This document shows, piece after piece, positions 43,337 through 52,906 of a stretch of DNA of 64,000 bases. Source of the stretch: Micromonospora sp. LH3U1 (GTDB taxonomy: Bacteria; Actinomycetota; Actinomycetes; Mycobacteriales; Micromonosporaceae); the NCBI RefSeq assembly GCF_028475105.1, contig NZ_CP116936.1:5889501-5953500 (forward strand), written 5' to 3'. The notes beneath the pieces are model-generated. The model did no database searches and had not been told where the DNA came from. It worked only from the letters and a program-made list of their open reading frames with translations. Within the stretch, counting starts at the first letter, position 1; each line of letters opens with the position of its first letter. Both the position numbers and the translations under genes were made by a program.

Positions 43337-44581
43337 TCAGCCGGCCGGGTTCGGAACCGGCTCGGCGGCCGGGTCGGTGAGCGAGAGCCCGCGGGTGGCG
43401 ATCCGCCAACCAACCGCGTACACGAGGGTGACCAGCCCGCAGCCGGCGAGGACCACCCGTTCGTCCACCACGTCCACCACCAGGGCCACCGCCAGCTGGC
43501 TCACCGAGATCGCCAGCGTCGCGAGCATCATGTCGGTGGCGAAGACCCGCCCGCGCAACCGGTCCGGAACTTCGCCCTGCAGGGCGAAGTTCGACATCAC
43601 CCAGTTGCTGCCGCCCGCGAAGTGCGCCACGAAGACCAGCAGCAGGACCAGAGGGAACCAACGGACCACCGATGCGCCCAGGTAGGACAGGCCGTAGAGC
43701 GACATCGACAGCGCGAGCCCGGGCAGCAGCCAGGCTCGGTTCGTCAGCACCCGACGCATCAGGATGGGCCCCACCAACGCCCCGGCCCCGCGCACCGCGA
43801 AGAGCAGGCCAGCTCCGAGCGGGCCGACGCCGTACACGCCGGCCAGCAACGGGAACACGGTCAGCACGCCGTTGCCGAGACCCACCGCCGACTTCACCGT
43901 GACCAGCGCGAGCACCCGGGGACGGTGACCGATGTAGCCGAGCGCCTCGCGAACGGCTGTCCAGGTCCGCTGGGCCGGTTGGTCGGCGTCCCGCGGTGCC
44001 TGCAACGGCCGGCGGATCCGCGTGGCGAGGCCCGCGGCCAGCGCCAGGCCCACCGCCGCCACCCAGAAGCAGACGTACGGGCCGGCAACGGTGCTGAGCA
44101 CGCCACCGAGCGAGGCGCCGACCACGGTCATGGTGCCCCAGGCCGAGCCGGCCACGGCGTTACCGGCGGCCAACTCGTCTGGTTCCAGCACGTTGGGCAG
44201 CGCCGCCTGGGCGGCCGGCGAGTAGAAGGCCTTGGCGACCGCCACCACGCCGATCGCGACCAGCGCCAGCCACGCCGTTCCGGCGCCGCGCACGCCGAGT
44301 AGCAGCAGGACGCCCGCCAGCGCGGCCACGTTCGCGGCAACCATGATCTTCCGGCGGTCGAAGCGGTCGGCGATCGTGCCGGTGTACGGCAGCAGCAGCG
44401 CCACGATGCCGGTGTCCACCGCCAACACCAGCGCGCCCCAGACCCCGCTGCCGGTCAGGTGCGGCAGCAGCACCAGCAGCGGCACCATGACGAACCAGTC
44501 GGCGCCGAAGACCACCAACTCGGCGAGGAACAGATTGCGAAAGCTCCGATTGCCGGTGAGGACCGAGAGGGTGCTTGCCAC
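43337..44581 (-). CDS. MFS transporter (exporter type)
   Basis: A 414-aa membrane protein with about twelve hydrophobic segments. The DRFDRRKI motif between helices 2 and 3 (ADRFDRRKIMVAANV) and the GGSNWVMSNFALQGEVPDRLRGRVF segment place it in the major facilitator superfamily, near the enterobactin/multidrug exporter branch. Substrate unknown. It lies alone between thrB and the deacetylase, same strand, with a 64-bp gap to thrB. Confidence 0.9.
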   Translation of the reverse strand: MASTLSVLTGNRSFRNLFLAELVVFGADWFVMVPLLVLLPHLTGSGVWGALVLAVDTGIVALLLPYTGTIADRFDRRKIMVAANVAALAGVLLLLGVRGAGTAWLALVAIGVVAVAKAFYSPAAQAALPNVLEPDELAAGNAVAGSAWGTMTVVGASLGGVLSTVAGPYVCFWVAAVGLALAAGLATRIRRPLQAPRDADQPAQRTWTAVREALGYIGHRPRVLALVTVKSAVGLGNGVLTVFPLLAGVYGVGPLGAGLLFAVRGAGALVGPILMRRVLTNRAWLLPGLALSMSLYGLSYLGASVVRWFPLVLLLVFVAHFAGGSNWVMSNFALQGEVPDRLRGRVFATDMMLATLAISVSQLAVALVVDVVDERVVLAGCGLVTLVYAVGWRIATRGLSLTDPAAEPVPNPAG

Positions 44582-44612
44582 GGAGCGGGACCCTACCCGT
44601 TCCGGGTGCGGG

Positions 44613-45410
44613 CTAAGCCCGCCCCAGCAGCGCAGAGACGGTGACGAACGTGTAGCCGCGTGACCGAAGCCCGTTGATCATGTCGGGCAGGCCGCGCAGT
44701 GCGACCAGCCGCCGCCGCGCTCCCACATCGTGCCCGAGCACGATCGTTCCCGGTCGGACACCGGCCACGATCCGTTGGGCGTGGCCGACCGGATCGTCGG
44801 GAAACTCGCGCTCCACCATCTGCAACGACCAGAGCACCAACCGATAGTCCAGCCGGGCCGCCGCGTGCAGCACCGCCCCACCCAGGTGGCCGTACGGCGG
44901 CCGAAGCAGTCGGGGTGGCATCCCGGTCGCGTCGGCGATCGCGTCGTGGCTGCGGCGCAGGTCGTCGTACGCCTCGGCGGCGTCCAGTTCGGCCAGGTCC
45001 CGGTGTTCCCAGCTGTGGTTGCCCACCTCGTGCCCGGCAAGCCGATCGCGGATGACGTCGGCGTGCCTCCTGACCTGCGACCCAACCAGGAAGAAGGTGG
45101 CCGGAACGCGGTGCTGGGCCAGGGTGTCGAGCACCATCGGAGTCCACTGTGGGGCCGGGCCGTCATCGAAGGTGAGGGCCACCAGTCGCTGCCCGGTCGG
45201 TCCCGACCAGACGACCTCCAGTGCGCCGGGCCCGACGTCCTGCTGCCCGTTACCGGAGGTGGTACTGGCTGAGCCACCGGCGAGCGGCACCCGACGATTG
45301 GTGATCCACCACGCCTCGGACGTCCCTGCGCCGATGGCCACCCCGCTGGCGACCAGCAGGCCACGGCGCAACAGGTCGCGCCGCCCCCACCCGCGCCCAC
45401 CCTTGGTCAT
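44613..45410 (-). CDS. polysaccharide deacetylase family protein, Tat-type signal
   Basis: A 265-aa NodB-domain carbohydrate deacetylase. The N-terminus GRRDLLRRGLLVASGVAIG resembles a twin-arginine signal. The NodB motifs are present: TFDDGPAPQ (catalytic Asp, metal Asp), GNHSWEHRDL (metal His-x-x-x-His), RPPYGHLGG and a late GTIVLGHDVG. It should deacetylate chitooligosaccharides or peptidoglycan/cell-wall glycans outside the membrane. The MFS gene follows 31 bp downstream on the same strand. Confidence 0.9.
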   Translation of the reverse strand: MTKGGRGWGRRDLLRRGLLVASGVAIGAGTSEAWWITNRRVPLAGGSASTTSGNGQQDVGPGALEVVWSGPTGQRLVALTFDDGPAPQWTPMVLDTLAQHRVPATFFLVGSQVRRHADVIRDRLAGHEVGNHSWEHRDLAELDAAEAYDDLRRSHDAIADATGMPPRLLRPPYGHLGGAVLHAAARLDYRLVLWSLQMVEREFPDDPVGHAQRIVAGVRPGTIVLGHDVGARRRLVALRGLPDMINGLRSRGYTFVTVSALLGRA

Positions 45411-45515
45411 CCGCCCGCCCTGCTTCGCCCGCCACCCACACGCCTACTAGGAGTATGCAAGAAGTGACGCAAAGTGTAGGGTCGGTCGGATCGGAGTGTC
45501 TCGGCTGGTGAACCT

Positions 45516-45551
45516 GGAACGCCCCCGGCAGAACCCTGCCGGGGGCGTTCC
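45516..45551 (-). terminator. terminator after the RND transporter gene
   Basis: GGAACGCCCCCGGCAG and CTGCCGGGGGCGTTCC form a perfect 16-bp stem around AACC, 15 bases past the stop. Confidence 0.9.
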
Positions 45552-45566
45552 GAGATGCGGTCCGAC

Positions 45567-48500
45567 CTACTCGGTCGGCTCCGACGGAGGCAGTGGCGAG
45601 GTACGGCTACGGGGCAGCCGCAGCACCTCGAACTGGTCCGTGCCATCCACCAGCGCGCCGGACGGAGCCGGCCGCCCGGCCGACTGCGAACCCCCGGCCG
45701 TCACCGGGGCAGGGGCCTCGCTCGGCACCGCGACCTGGTTCGGGCCCGCCGCCTCGTCGGTCTCCCCCTCGGTCACCGCCGGCTCGCCGGAGCGCCGCCG
45801 ACTGCGCCGATCCCGCAACGACTCCTTGGTGCGCTCCACCATCGTGTACAGCGTCGGCACCAGGATCAGCGTGAGCAGCGTCGAGCTGAGCAGACCACCG
45901 ATCACCACGACCGCCAGCGGCTGAGAGATGAAGCCACCCTCACCCGTCAGGCCGAGCGCCATCGGCAGCAGCGCGAAGATGGTCGCCACCGCGGTCATCA
46001 GGATGGGGCGCAGCCGGCGCCGGCCGCCCTCGACCACCGCCTCGCGGACCCCCATGCCCTGCGCCCGGTACTGGTTGATCAGGTCGAGCAGCACGATGGC
46101 GTTGGTCACCACGATGCCGACCAGCATCAGCACACCGATCAACGCCGGCACGCCCAGCGGCGTCCCGGTGGCCAGCAGCAGGCCGATCGCGCCGGTCGCC
46201 GCGAACGGGATGGAGATCAGCAGGATCAGCGCCTGGGTGAGGCTCCGGAAGGTGGCCACCATGATCAGGAAGACAATCGCGATGGCGGCAAGGACCGCCA
46301 GGCCCAGGTCGCCGAAGGCGTCCGCCTGGTCCGCGCTGACGCCGCCAATGGTGAAGGTCGCCCCCGGTACGTTGATCGCGTCCAGCCGCTTCTGCAGCTC
46401 CGTGCTGGTCGCCCCGAGGTTCGAGCCGGTCGCCGTGCCGGACACCGAGACGCTGCGTTCGCCGTCGATCCGGGTGACCTGCTGCGGCCCCTCGGCCCGG
46501 CTGACCTTCGCGATGTCGCCCAGCTTGACCGGGCCGATCGGCAGGGCGTTCAACTGCTCCACCGACATCGGCGACTGCGTGCCCAGCCGCAGCACCACGT
46601 TCTGCTGCTGGCCATCGAGCGCGACCTGACCCAGCGGCGCCCCACGGAACGCCTGCGCCACGAACTGACCCACGGCGGCCTCGGTGAGCCCGGCCCGACC
46701 GGCGGCGACCCGGTCGACGGTCACGTCGACCCGCGGCACCCGCTCGGCAAGGCTGGTGGAGACGTCCTCGACGTCCGGGACACCGGCCATCGCCGCCCGC
46801 GCCTCCTCGGTGGCCCGGGTCAGCACCTCCGGGTCGCTGCCCTGGACGATCACCTCGAGCTGGTTGGTCGACGCCTCCTGCCCGCCACCGAACTTGATCT
46901 CGCCCAGTCCCGTGCCGAGCTTGTCGAACTCCGTGCGCAGCACCTCACGCATCCGCTTCGCGTCGGTGTCACCATCGAGCGCCAGAGACCACGTCGCGAT
47001 GTTGTTGCCGCCGCCCGCGAACGGGTTGTCCCCGCCGCCGGCGGTCACCTGGTACGTCTCCACACCCTCGGTACGGGACAGCACCGACTCGACCTGCTTG
47101 GCCGCCGCGTCGGTGGCCGCCAGGCCACTGCCGGCCGGCAGTTCCTGGCTCATGTTGAGGGTGTCCTGGCCGGAGTCGTCCAGGAAGTTGGTCTCCAGCT
47201 TCTGCGCGAGGCCGAAGGTGCCGAAGAGCACCAGCAGGCCGAGCCCGACGGTGATCCAGCGGGTGGACCGCTTGCGGGTGGCGAACCCGATCACCGGCAG
47301 GTACGCCCGCTGCAACGGGCTGCGCAGCTCCTTCTCCTCCGCGCCGCGCCGCACCGCCTCGTCGTCGGCGGTGCCGCCGCGCGGCTTGAGGAACCAGTAC
47401 GCCAGCACCGGGATCACGGTCAGCGACACCAGCAGCGACGCCAGCAGGGCCACCGTCACGGTGATCGCGAAGGGCGCGAAGAGCTGCCCGACGAACCCGC
47501 CGACCAGCGCGATCGGCGCGAACACCGCCACCGTGGTGAGGGTGGACGCGGTCACCGCACCGGCCACCTCTCGGACGCCGGTGATGATCGCGTGCTGCTT
47601 CTCCTCGCCGTACTCCAGGTGTCGTTTGATGTTCTCCAACACCACGATCGAGTCGTCCACCACCCGGCCGACCGCGATGGTCAACGCGCCGAGGGTGAGC
47701 AGGTTGAGCGAGTAGTCACCGATCCACAGGGCGATCAGCGCCACCAGCACGGAGAGCGGGATGGAAACGGCGGTGACCACCGTCGAGCGCACCGACAGCA
47801 GGAAGACCAGGATGACGATGACCGCCATAACCAGGCCCAGCAGGCCCTCGGTGGTCAGCGACTCGATCGACTTCTCGACGAACGGCGCCTGGTCGAAGGC
47901 CACGGTCAACTCCGCGCCGGAGGCGTCCTTCAGGTCAGCGAGCCGGTCGCGGATCTCGTGCGAGATCTGCACGGCGTTGCCGTCCGGCGCGGCGGTGACC
48001 GCGATGCCGAGGCTGTCCTTGCCGTTGGTGCGGGTGATCGCGGTGGCCGGAGCGAGCTGCTGCTCGACGGTCGCCACGTCCGCGAGACGAACGGGTGCCG
48101 CGCCCGGGGCGACCACGATGCCGCGCAGGTCCTCCAGGGTGGCGATCGGCGTGCCGACCTGCACCGGGAGGGCCAGTGCGCCGTCGGCCACCGCACCGGC
48201 CGGAATCGCCACGCCGTTGGTCTTCAGCGCCGTGCCGATCGCCGTCGGCTGGATCCGCGCGGCGGCCAGCTTCGCCGGGTCCGGGGTCACCACCACGATG
48301 TCGTCGCGGGTGCCGGTCACCTCGACCGTGCGAACCCCCTCGATGCCCTCCAGCTCCGGCACCACCGTCGCGCGCAGCTTCTCGGCGAGCGCCCGCTCGT
48401 CCGCCGCACCGGTCGCGGCCAGCACGACCGCCGGCAGGTCGTCGGTGCTACCCGCGATGACCTGCGGGTCGACGCTCTCCGGCAGCTGAGCGTCGATCCG

Positions 48501-48842
48501 GCTCAGCGCGGTCTGCATCTTGTTGACCACGTCGTCCAGGTCGATGCCGAACTCGTACGTGACCTGGACGGTGGCCGACCCCTCACGGGACGTGGAGGTG
48601 ACCTGGTCGAGCCCCGGGATGCCCTGGAGTGCATTCTCGATCGGCTCGGTTACCTGCGACTCGACGATCTCGGGTCCGGCACCGGGGTAGGGGGCCACGA
48701 TGAACGCGGCCGGGAACTCGAGCGACGGCAGCAGTTGCTGCTTCAGCGATGGCACGGCGAACGCCCCGAACGCCGTGATCACCACCGCGATGAGGGCGAC
48801 GAGCGCTCGGTTGGCGAGGCTGAATCTGGCGAGCAGCGACAT
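45567..48842 (-). CDS. RND-family efflux transporter (AcrB/HAE-1-like)
   Basis: A 1091-aa inner-membrane pump with two homologous halves, each an N-terminal helix, a large external loop and about five helices. TM4 has the proton-relay pair in VGRVVDDSIVVLENI. Sequence features (TEPIENALQGIPGLDQVTS, GIDLDDVVNKMQTAL) place it with HAE-1 drug/heavy-metal RND pumps. No membrane-fusion or outer-membrane partner is encoded nearby, as expected for a monoderm; it may act alone. A ~60-residue Pro/Ser tail follows the last helix. The start ATG is 48842. Confidence 0.93.
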   Translation of the reverse strand: MSLLARFSLANRALVALIAVVITAFGAFAVPSLKQQLLPSLEFPAAFIVAPYPGAGPEIVESQVTEPIENALQGIPGLDQVTSTSREGSATVQVTYEFGIDLDDVVNKMQTALSRIDAQLPESVDPQVIAGSTDDLPAVVLAATGAADERALAEKLRATVVPELEGIEGVRTVEVTGTRDDIVVVTPDPAKLAAARIQPTAIGTALKTNGVAIPAGAVADGALALPVQVGTPIATLEDLRGIVVAPGAAPVRLADVATVEQQLAPATAITRTNGKDSLGIAVTAAPDGNAVQISHEIRDRLADLKDASGAELTVAFDQAPFVEKSIESLTTEGLLGLVMAVIVILVFLLSVRSTVVTAVSIPLSVLVALIALWIGDYSLNLLTLGALTIAVGRVVDDSIVVLENIKRHLEYGEEKQHAIITGVREVAGAVTASTLTTVAVFAPIALVGGFVGQLFAPFAITVTVALLASLLVSLTVIPVLAYWFLKPRGGTADDEAVRRGAEEKELRSPLQRAYLPVIGFATRKRSTRWITVGLGLLVLFGTFGLAQKLETNFLDDSGQDTLNMSQELPAGSGLAATDAAAKQVESVLSRTEGVETYQVTAGGGDNPFAGGGNNIATWSLALDGDTDAKRMREVLRTEFDKLGTGLGEIKFGGGQEASTNQLEVIVQGSDPEVLTRATEEARAAMAGVPDVEDVSTSLAERVPRVDVTVDRVAAGRAGLTEAAVGQFVAQAFRGAPLGQVALDGQQQNVVLRLGTQSPMSVEQLNALPIGPVKLGDIAKVSRAEGPQQVTRIDGERSVSVSGTATGSNLGATSTELQKRLDAINVPGATFTIGGVSADQADAFGDLGLAVLAAIAIVFLIMVATFRSLTQALILLISIPFAATGAIGLLLATGTPLGVPALIGVLMLVGIVVTNAIVLLDLINQYRAQGMGVREAVVEGGRRRLRPILMTAVATIFALLPMALGLTGEGGFISQPLAVVVIGGLLSSTLLTLILVPTLYTMVERTKESLRDRRSRRRSGEPAVTEGETDEAAGPNQVAVPSEAPAPVTAGGSQSAGRPAPSGALVDGTDQFEVLRLPRSRTSPLPPSEPTE

Positions 48843-48948
48843 CGGCCTGGTTCACTCCTGAACGAGAATGCGGGCGGGGATACCCGAAAGTGTGCCGGAC
48901 TCGATCACCCCGACCCCCGCCGCCCCCACGCCGTTGCACCGCCGGCTG

Positions 48949-48988
48949 CCGCCCGCCGGTCACCACCTGCCCGCACGGGCGGGCGGTG
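48949..48988 (-). terminator. GC-rich hairpin after thrC
   Basis: CCGCCCGCC pairs with GGGCGGGCGG across a ~20-base loop in the 153-bp gap between thrC and the RND gene. The long loop and lack of a T-run make it a weak candidate. Confidence 0.35.
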
Positions 48989-48995
48989 GCGGCAC

Positions 48996-50045
48996 TCAGG
49001 CCAGGTCGAGGGCTCGGGCCGCGGCCATCGGGTCGTTCGCGATGGTCAACGGCGCGGGCGCTGTGGAAATCGCCCACTCCGGGTCCTTGAGGCCGTGACC
49101 GGTCACCGTGCACACCACCGTCGAGCCCGGCGGCACCGCTCCCGCCGCGGCCTGCTGGAGCAGGCCGGCCACGCTCGCCGCGCTGCCCAACTCGACGAAG
49201 ACCCCCACTTCGCGGGCGAGCAGCCGGTACGCGGAGAGGATCTCCCGGTCGGTCACCGCAGCGATCAGACCACCGGAGGCGTCCCGGGCATCCAACGCCT
49301 TGGTCCAGCTCGCCGGGTTGCCGATCCGGATCGCGGTGGCGATGGTCGACGGCTCCGGCACGACCTGACCTGTCACGATCGGGGCCGCCCCGGCGGCCTG
49401 GAAGCCATACATCTTCGGCGTCCGGGTGGTGGCGCCGACGGCCTGCTCCTCCGAATATCCCATCCAGTAGGCGGAGATGTTGCCGGCGTTGCCGACCGGC
49501 AGGCAGTGGATGTCGGGCGCGTCACCGAGCGCCTCGACGATCTCGAAAGCGGCGGTCTTCTGGCCCTGCAGCCGGTCGATGTTGACCGAGTTGACCAACG
49601 CGACCGGGTGATCCTGGGCCAGCTTGGCCGCGAGCGCCAGGCAGTCGTCGAAGTTGCCGCTCACCTGGAGCAGCTTCGCGCCGTGCACCAGCGCCTGGGC
49701 CAGCTTGCCCAGCGCGATCTTGCCCTGCGGCACCAGCACCGCGCAGGTCAGCCCGGCGCGGGCCGCGTACGCCGCGGCGGAGGCGCTGGTGTTGCCGGTG
49801 GAGGCGCAGATGATGGCCTTGTTGCCGGCCTCGACCGCCTTGGACACCGCGAGGGTCATCCCCCGGTCCTTGAACGAGCCGGTCGGGTTGGCGCCCTCCA
49901 CCTTGAGGTGCACGTCGCACCCGATCCGGGCGGACAGCACCGGCGCGGGCAACAGCGGGGTGTTCCCCTCGTACAGCGTGACGACCGGCGTGGCCGCGGT
50001 GACCGGCAGCCGATCCCGGTACGCCTCGATCAGACCACGCCACAT
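48996..50045 (-). CDS. thrC: threonine synthase
   Basis: PLP enzyme converting O-phosphohomoserine to threonine (349 aa, the short class). The PLP lysine is in NPTGSFKDRGMT, with ICASTGNTSASAA (phosphate-binding) and LPVGNAGNISAYWMG. ATG 50045 follows GAGGAG with six bases between. It lies downstream of hom after 152 bp. Confidence 0.96.
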   Translation of the reverse strand: MWRGLIEAYRDRLPVTAATPVVTLYEGNTPLLPAPVLSARIGCDVHLKVEGANPTGSFKDRGMTLAVSKAVEAGNKAIICASTGNTSASAAAYAARAGLTCAVLVPQGKIALGKLAQALVHGAKLLQVSGNFDDCLALAAKLAQDHPVALVNSVNIDRLQGQKTAAFEIVEALGDAPDIHCLPVGNAGNISAYWMGYSEEQAVGATTRTPKMYGFQAAGAAPIVTGQVVPEPSTIATAIRIGNPASWTKALDARDASGGLIAAVTDREILSAYRLLAREVGVFVELGSAASVAGLLQQAAAGAVPPGSTVVCTVTGHGLKDPEWAISTAPAPLTIANDPMAAARALDLA

Positions 50046-50197
50046 GTCGCTCTCCTCGCCTCTACCGCCGTGCCGACCCGAGCATCAGGCCACCTTGGAC
50101 CAGCCTGCCGGAGCGATCGATGGCACACCCCGGCCTACCCACCTGGCGGGACGGGGTAGCCGTATGCGGAACGCGCCCCACCACCGGGACAAACGAC

Positions 50198-51520
50198 TCA
50201 GACCCCGCCCTCGACCCGCAGCACACTGGTCACCGACCGGACAATGTCCAGGCCGCGCAGCTCGCCAACGGTCGCGGCGAGCGCGGCGTCCGGAGCCACG
50301 TGGGTGACGATGACCAGCTCGGCGTCGCCGTCGCGGCCGGGCGACCCACTCGCCGAGCCCTGCCGCACGGTCGCGATCGACACGTCGTGCCGGGCGAACA
50401 CGCTCGCCACCGAGGCCAGCACACCTGGGCGGTCGGCCACGTCGAGGCTGACGTGGTAGCGGGTCAACGCCTCGCCCATCGGCCGGACCGACAGATCCGC
50501 GTACGCGCTCTCACTGGCCGCGCGCACCCCGGCGAGCCGGTTGCGGGACACCGCGACCACGTCACCGAGCACGGCGCTGGCGGTCGGCGCGCCCCCGGCG
50601 CCCCGACCGTAGAACATCAGCTGCCCGGCCGCGTCCGCCTCCACGAAGACCGCGTTGAACGCGTCGCCGACGCTGGCCAGCGGGTGGCTGCGCGGGATCA
50701 TCGCCGGGTGCACCCGGACGCTGACCGTCTCCCGGCCGGTGGAATCGACGCCCCGGGCCGCGATGCAGAGCAGCTTGATCGTGCAGCCCATCGCCTGGGC
50801 GCTGGCCATGTCCGCGGCGGTCACCTCGGTGATGCCCTCGCGGTGCACGTCGGCAGCGCCGACCCGGGTGTGGAACGCCAGCGAGGCGAGGATCGCCGCC
50901 TTCGCCGCCGCGTCGAAACCCTCGACGTCGGCGGTCGGGTCGGCCTCCGCGTACCCCAGAGCGGTGGCCTCCTCGAGGGCCTCGGCGAAGCCTGCGCCGG
51001 TCGCGTCCATCGCGGAGAGGATGAAGTTGGTGGTGCCGTTGACGATGCCGGTGACCCGGTTGATCCGGTCCCCGTGCAGCGACTCGCGCAGCGGGCGCAG
51101 CAGCGGGATGGCCCCGGCCACGGACGCCTCGTAGTAGAGGTCGCCACCGCCCTCGGCCGCCGCCTCGTGCAGGGCCACGCCGTCCTCGGCGAGCAGCGCC
51201 TTGTTGGCGGTGACCACGCTCTTGCCGGCGCGCAGCGCCTCGACCAGCCAGCCTCGGGCCGGCTCGATGCCGCCGACCACCTCGATCACGACGTCCACGT
51301 CGTCGCGCTTGATCAGGCCGAGCGCGTCGGTGGTGAACAGGCCCGGGTCGACCGGCAGGTCGCCCCGGTCACGGCCGAGCCGACGGACGGCGATGCCGGC
51401 GATCTCCAGCGGAGCGCCGATCCGCGCGGCCAGGTCGGCCGACTGCTCGTGTAGCAGTCGGACCACCTCCTGGCCGACCGTGCCACAACCGAGCAGTGCC
51501 AAGCGCACAGGTGACGTCAT
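50198..51520 (-). CDS. hom: homoserine dehydrogenase
   Basis: NAD(P)-dependent reduction of aspartate semialdehyde to homoserine (440 aa). It has a Rossmann domain LALLGCGTVGQEVV, a catalytic domain (GIVNGTTNFILSAM, EADPTADVEGFDAAAK) and a C-terminal ACT domain (~350-430, YHVSLDVADRPGVLASVASVF) that senses threonine. ATG 51520 overlaps the lysA stop by the ATGA arrangement, so the two are coupled. Confidence 0.97.
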   Translation of the reverse strand: MTSPVRLALLGCGTVGQEVVRLLHEQSADLAARIGAPLEIAGIAVRRLGRDRGDLPVDPGLFTTDALGLIKRDDVDVVIEVVGGIEPARGWLVEALRAGKSVVTANKALLAEDGVALHEAAAEGGGDLYYEASVAGAIPLLRPLRESLHGDRINRVTGIVNGTTNFILSAMDATGAGFAEALEEATALGYAEADPTADVEGFDAAAKAAILASLAFHTRVGAADVHREGITEVTAADMASAQAMGCTIKLLCIAARGVDSTGRETVSVRVHPAMIPRSHPLASVGDAFNAVFVEADAAGQLMFYGRGAGGAPTASAVLGDVVAVSRNRLAGVRAASESAYADLSVRPMGEALTRYHVSLDVADRPGVLASVASVFARHDVSIATVRQGSASGSPGRDGDAELVIVTHVAPDAALAATVGELRGLDIVRSVTSVLRVEGGV

Positions 51521-52902
51521 CCCACATCCAAAGCGAGCAGGTCCTCTTCGGTCTCCCGCCGGACGATCAGGCGCGCCTTGCCGTCGCGCACCGCGACAAC
51601 CGGTGGCCGGGGCACATGGTTGTAGTTGCTGGCCATGCTCCGGCAGTACGCACCGGTGCCGGGCACCGCGACAAGATCTCCGGGCTGCACGTCGGCGGGC
51701 AGGAATTCATCCTTCACCACGATGTCCCCGGACTCACAGTGCTTTCCCACCACGCGGGCGAGCATCGGCTCCGCACCCGAGGCGCGGGAGGCCAGCGTCG
51801 CCGAGTAGGACGCGTCGTACAGGGCGGTGCGGATGTTGTCGCTCATTCCGCCGTCGACGCTGACGTACGTCCGGATGCCGTCGAGATCCTTGACCGTGCC
51901 GACCTCGTAGAGGGTGAACACGGCTGGCCCGACGATGGCCCGCCCCGGTTCGATCGACAGGTGCGGCACGGCCAGGTTCTCCGCCGCGCACTCCGAGTCG
52001 ACGATCTTGCGCAGTCGCTTGGCCAGGTCCTGTGGAGTGGCCGGGTCGTCCTGGGTGGTGTACGCGATGCCGAAGCCGCCGCCCAGGTCCAGCTCGGGCA
52101 GCTCCGCCCCGCGCGCGTCGCGGATCTGCGACTGCAGGGCGAGCACCCGGCGGGCCGAGACCTCGAAGCCGCTGGCGTCGAAGATCTGCGAGCCGATGTG
52201 CGAGTGCAGGCCGCGCAGCTCCAGCACACCCTCGTCGAGGATCTTGAAGGCGGCAGCGGCGGCGGCCCCGCCGGCCAGCGAGAAGCCGAACTTCTGGTCC
52301 TCGTGGGCGGTGGCGATGAACTCGTGGGTGTGCGCCTCGACGCCGACGGTGACCCGGACCAGCACCCGGGGCCGGACCCCCCGCTCGCGGGCCAGCGCCG
52401 TGAGCCGGTCGATCTCGGTGAACGAGTCGACGATGATCCGACCCACCCCGGCGTCCAACGCCCGGCTCAGCTCGGCGACGGACTTGTTGTTGCCGTGGAA
52501 GCCGATCCGCTCCGGCGGCATTCCGGCCGAGAGCGCGGTGGCCAGCTCACCTCCGGTGCAGACGTCCAGGTGCAGCCCCTCCTCGGCGATGATCCGGACC
52601 ACCGCCCGGCAGAGGAACGCCTTGCCCGCGTAGAAGACGTCCTCCGTCGGGAAGGCCGCCCGGAAGTCGCGACAGCGCGAGCGCAGGTCGGCCTCGTCGA
52701 GGACGTACACCGGGGTGCCGAACTCGGCCGCGATGTCGCGGACGCTCAGGCCCGCGACGGCGAGGGCGCCGTCGGCGCCGCGCGTCACCGACCGCGGCCA
52801 CAGCGTCGGCAGCAGGGCGTTGACGTTCTCCGGGGTACGCAGCCAGGCCGGCCCGCTGTTGCTGATGTCCGCGTGCAGCGCACCAGCCTCGTGAGCGCGC
52901 AT
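51517..52902 (-). CDS. lysA: diaminopimelate decarboxylase
   Basis: PLP enzyme decarboxylating meso-diaminopimelate to lysine (461 aa). Fold III elements are visible: VFYAGKAFLCRAV (PLP Lys), HGNNKSVAEL, GLHSHIGSQIFD, DLGGGFGIAY and SIEPGRAIVGPA, with the C-terminal CESGDIVVKDEFLP. Four bases separate it from argS and it overlaps hom, so argS-lysA-hom form one operon. Confidence 0.97.
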   Translation of the reverse strand: MRAHEAGALHADISNSGPAWLRTPENVNALLPTLWPRSVTRGADGALAVAGLSVRDIAAEFGTPVYVLDEADLRSRCRDFRAAFPTEDVFYAGKAFLCRAVVRIIAEEGLHLDVCTGGELATALSAGMPPERIGFHGNNKSVAELSRALDAGVGRIIVDSFTEIDRLTALARERGVRPRVLVRVTVGVEAHTHEFIATAHEDQKFGFSLAGGAAAAAAFKILDEGVLELRGLHSHIGSQIFDASGFEVSARRVLALQSQIRDARGAELPELDLGGGFGIAYTTQDDPATPQDLAKRLRKIVDSECAAENLAVPHLSIEPGRAIVGPAVFTLYEVGTVKDLDGIRTYVSVDGGMSDNIRTALYDASYSATLASRASGAEPMLARVVGKHCESGDIVVKDEFLPADVQPGDLVAVPGTGAYCRSMASNYNHVPRPPVVAVRDGKARLIVRRETEEDLLALDVG

Positions 52903-52906
52903 GTCG

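Noticed and set aside
45555..50159. A 1534-codon plus-strand open frame opposite the RND transporter and thrC
   Set aside because: It is a GC-bias shadow: the protein is Arg/Gly/His-rich without any domain, while the minus strand codes for well-conserved RND and ThrC proteins.
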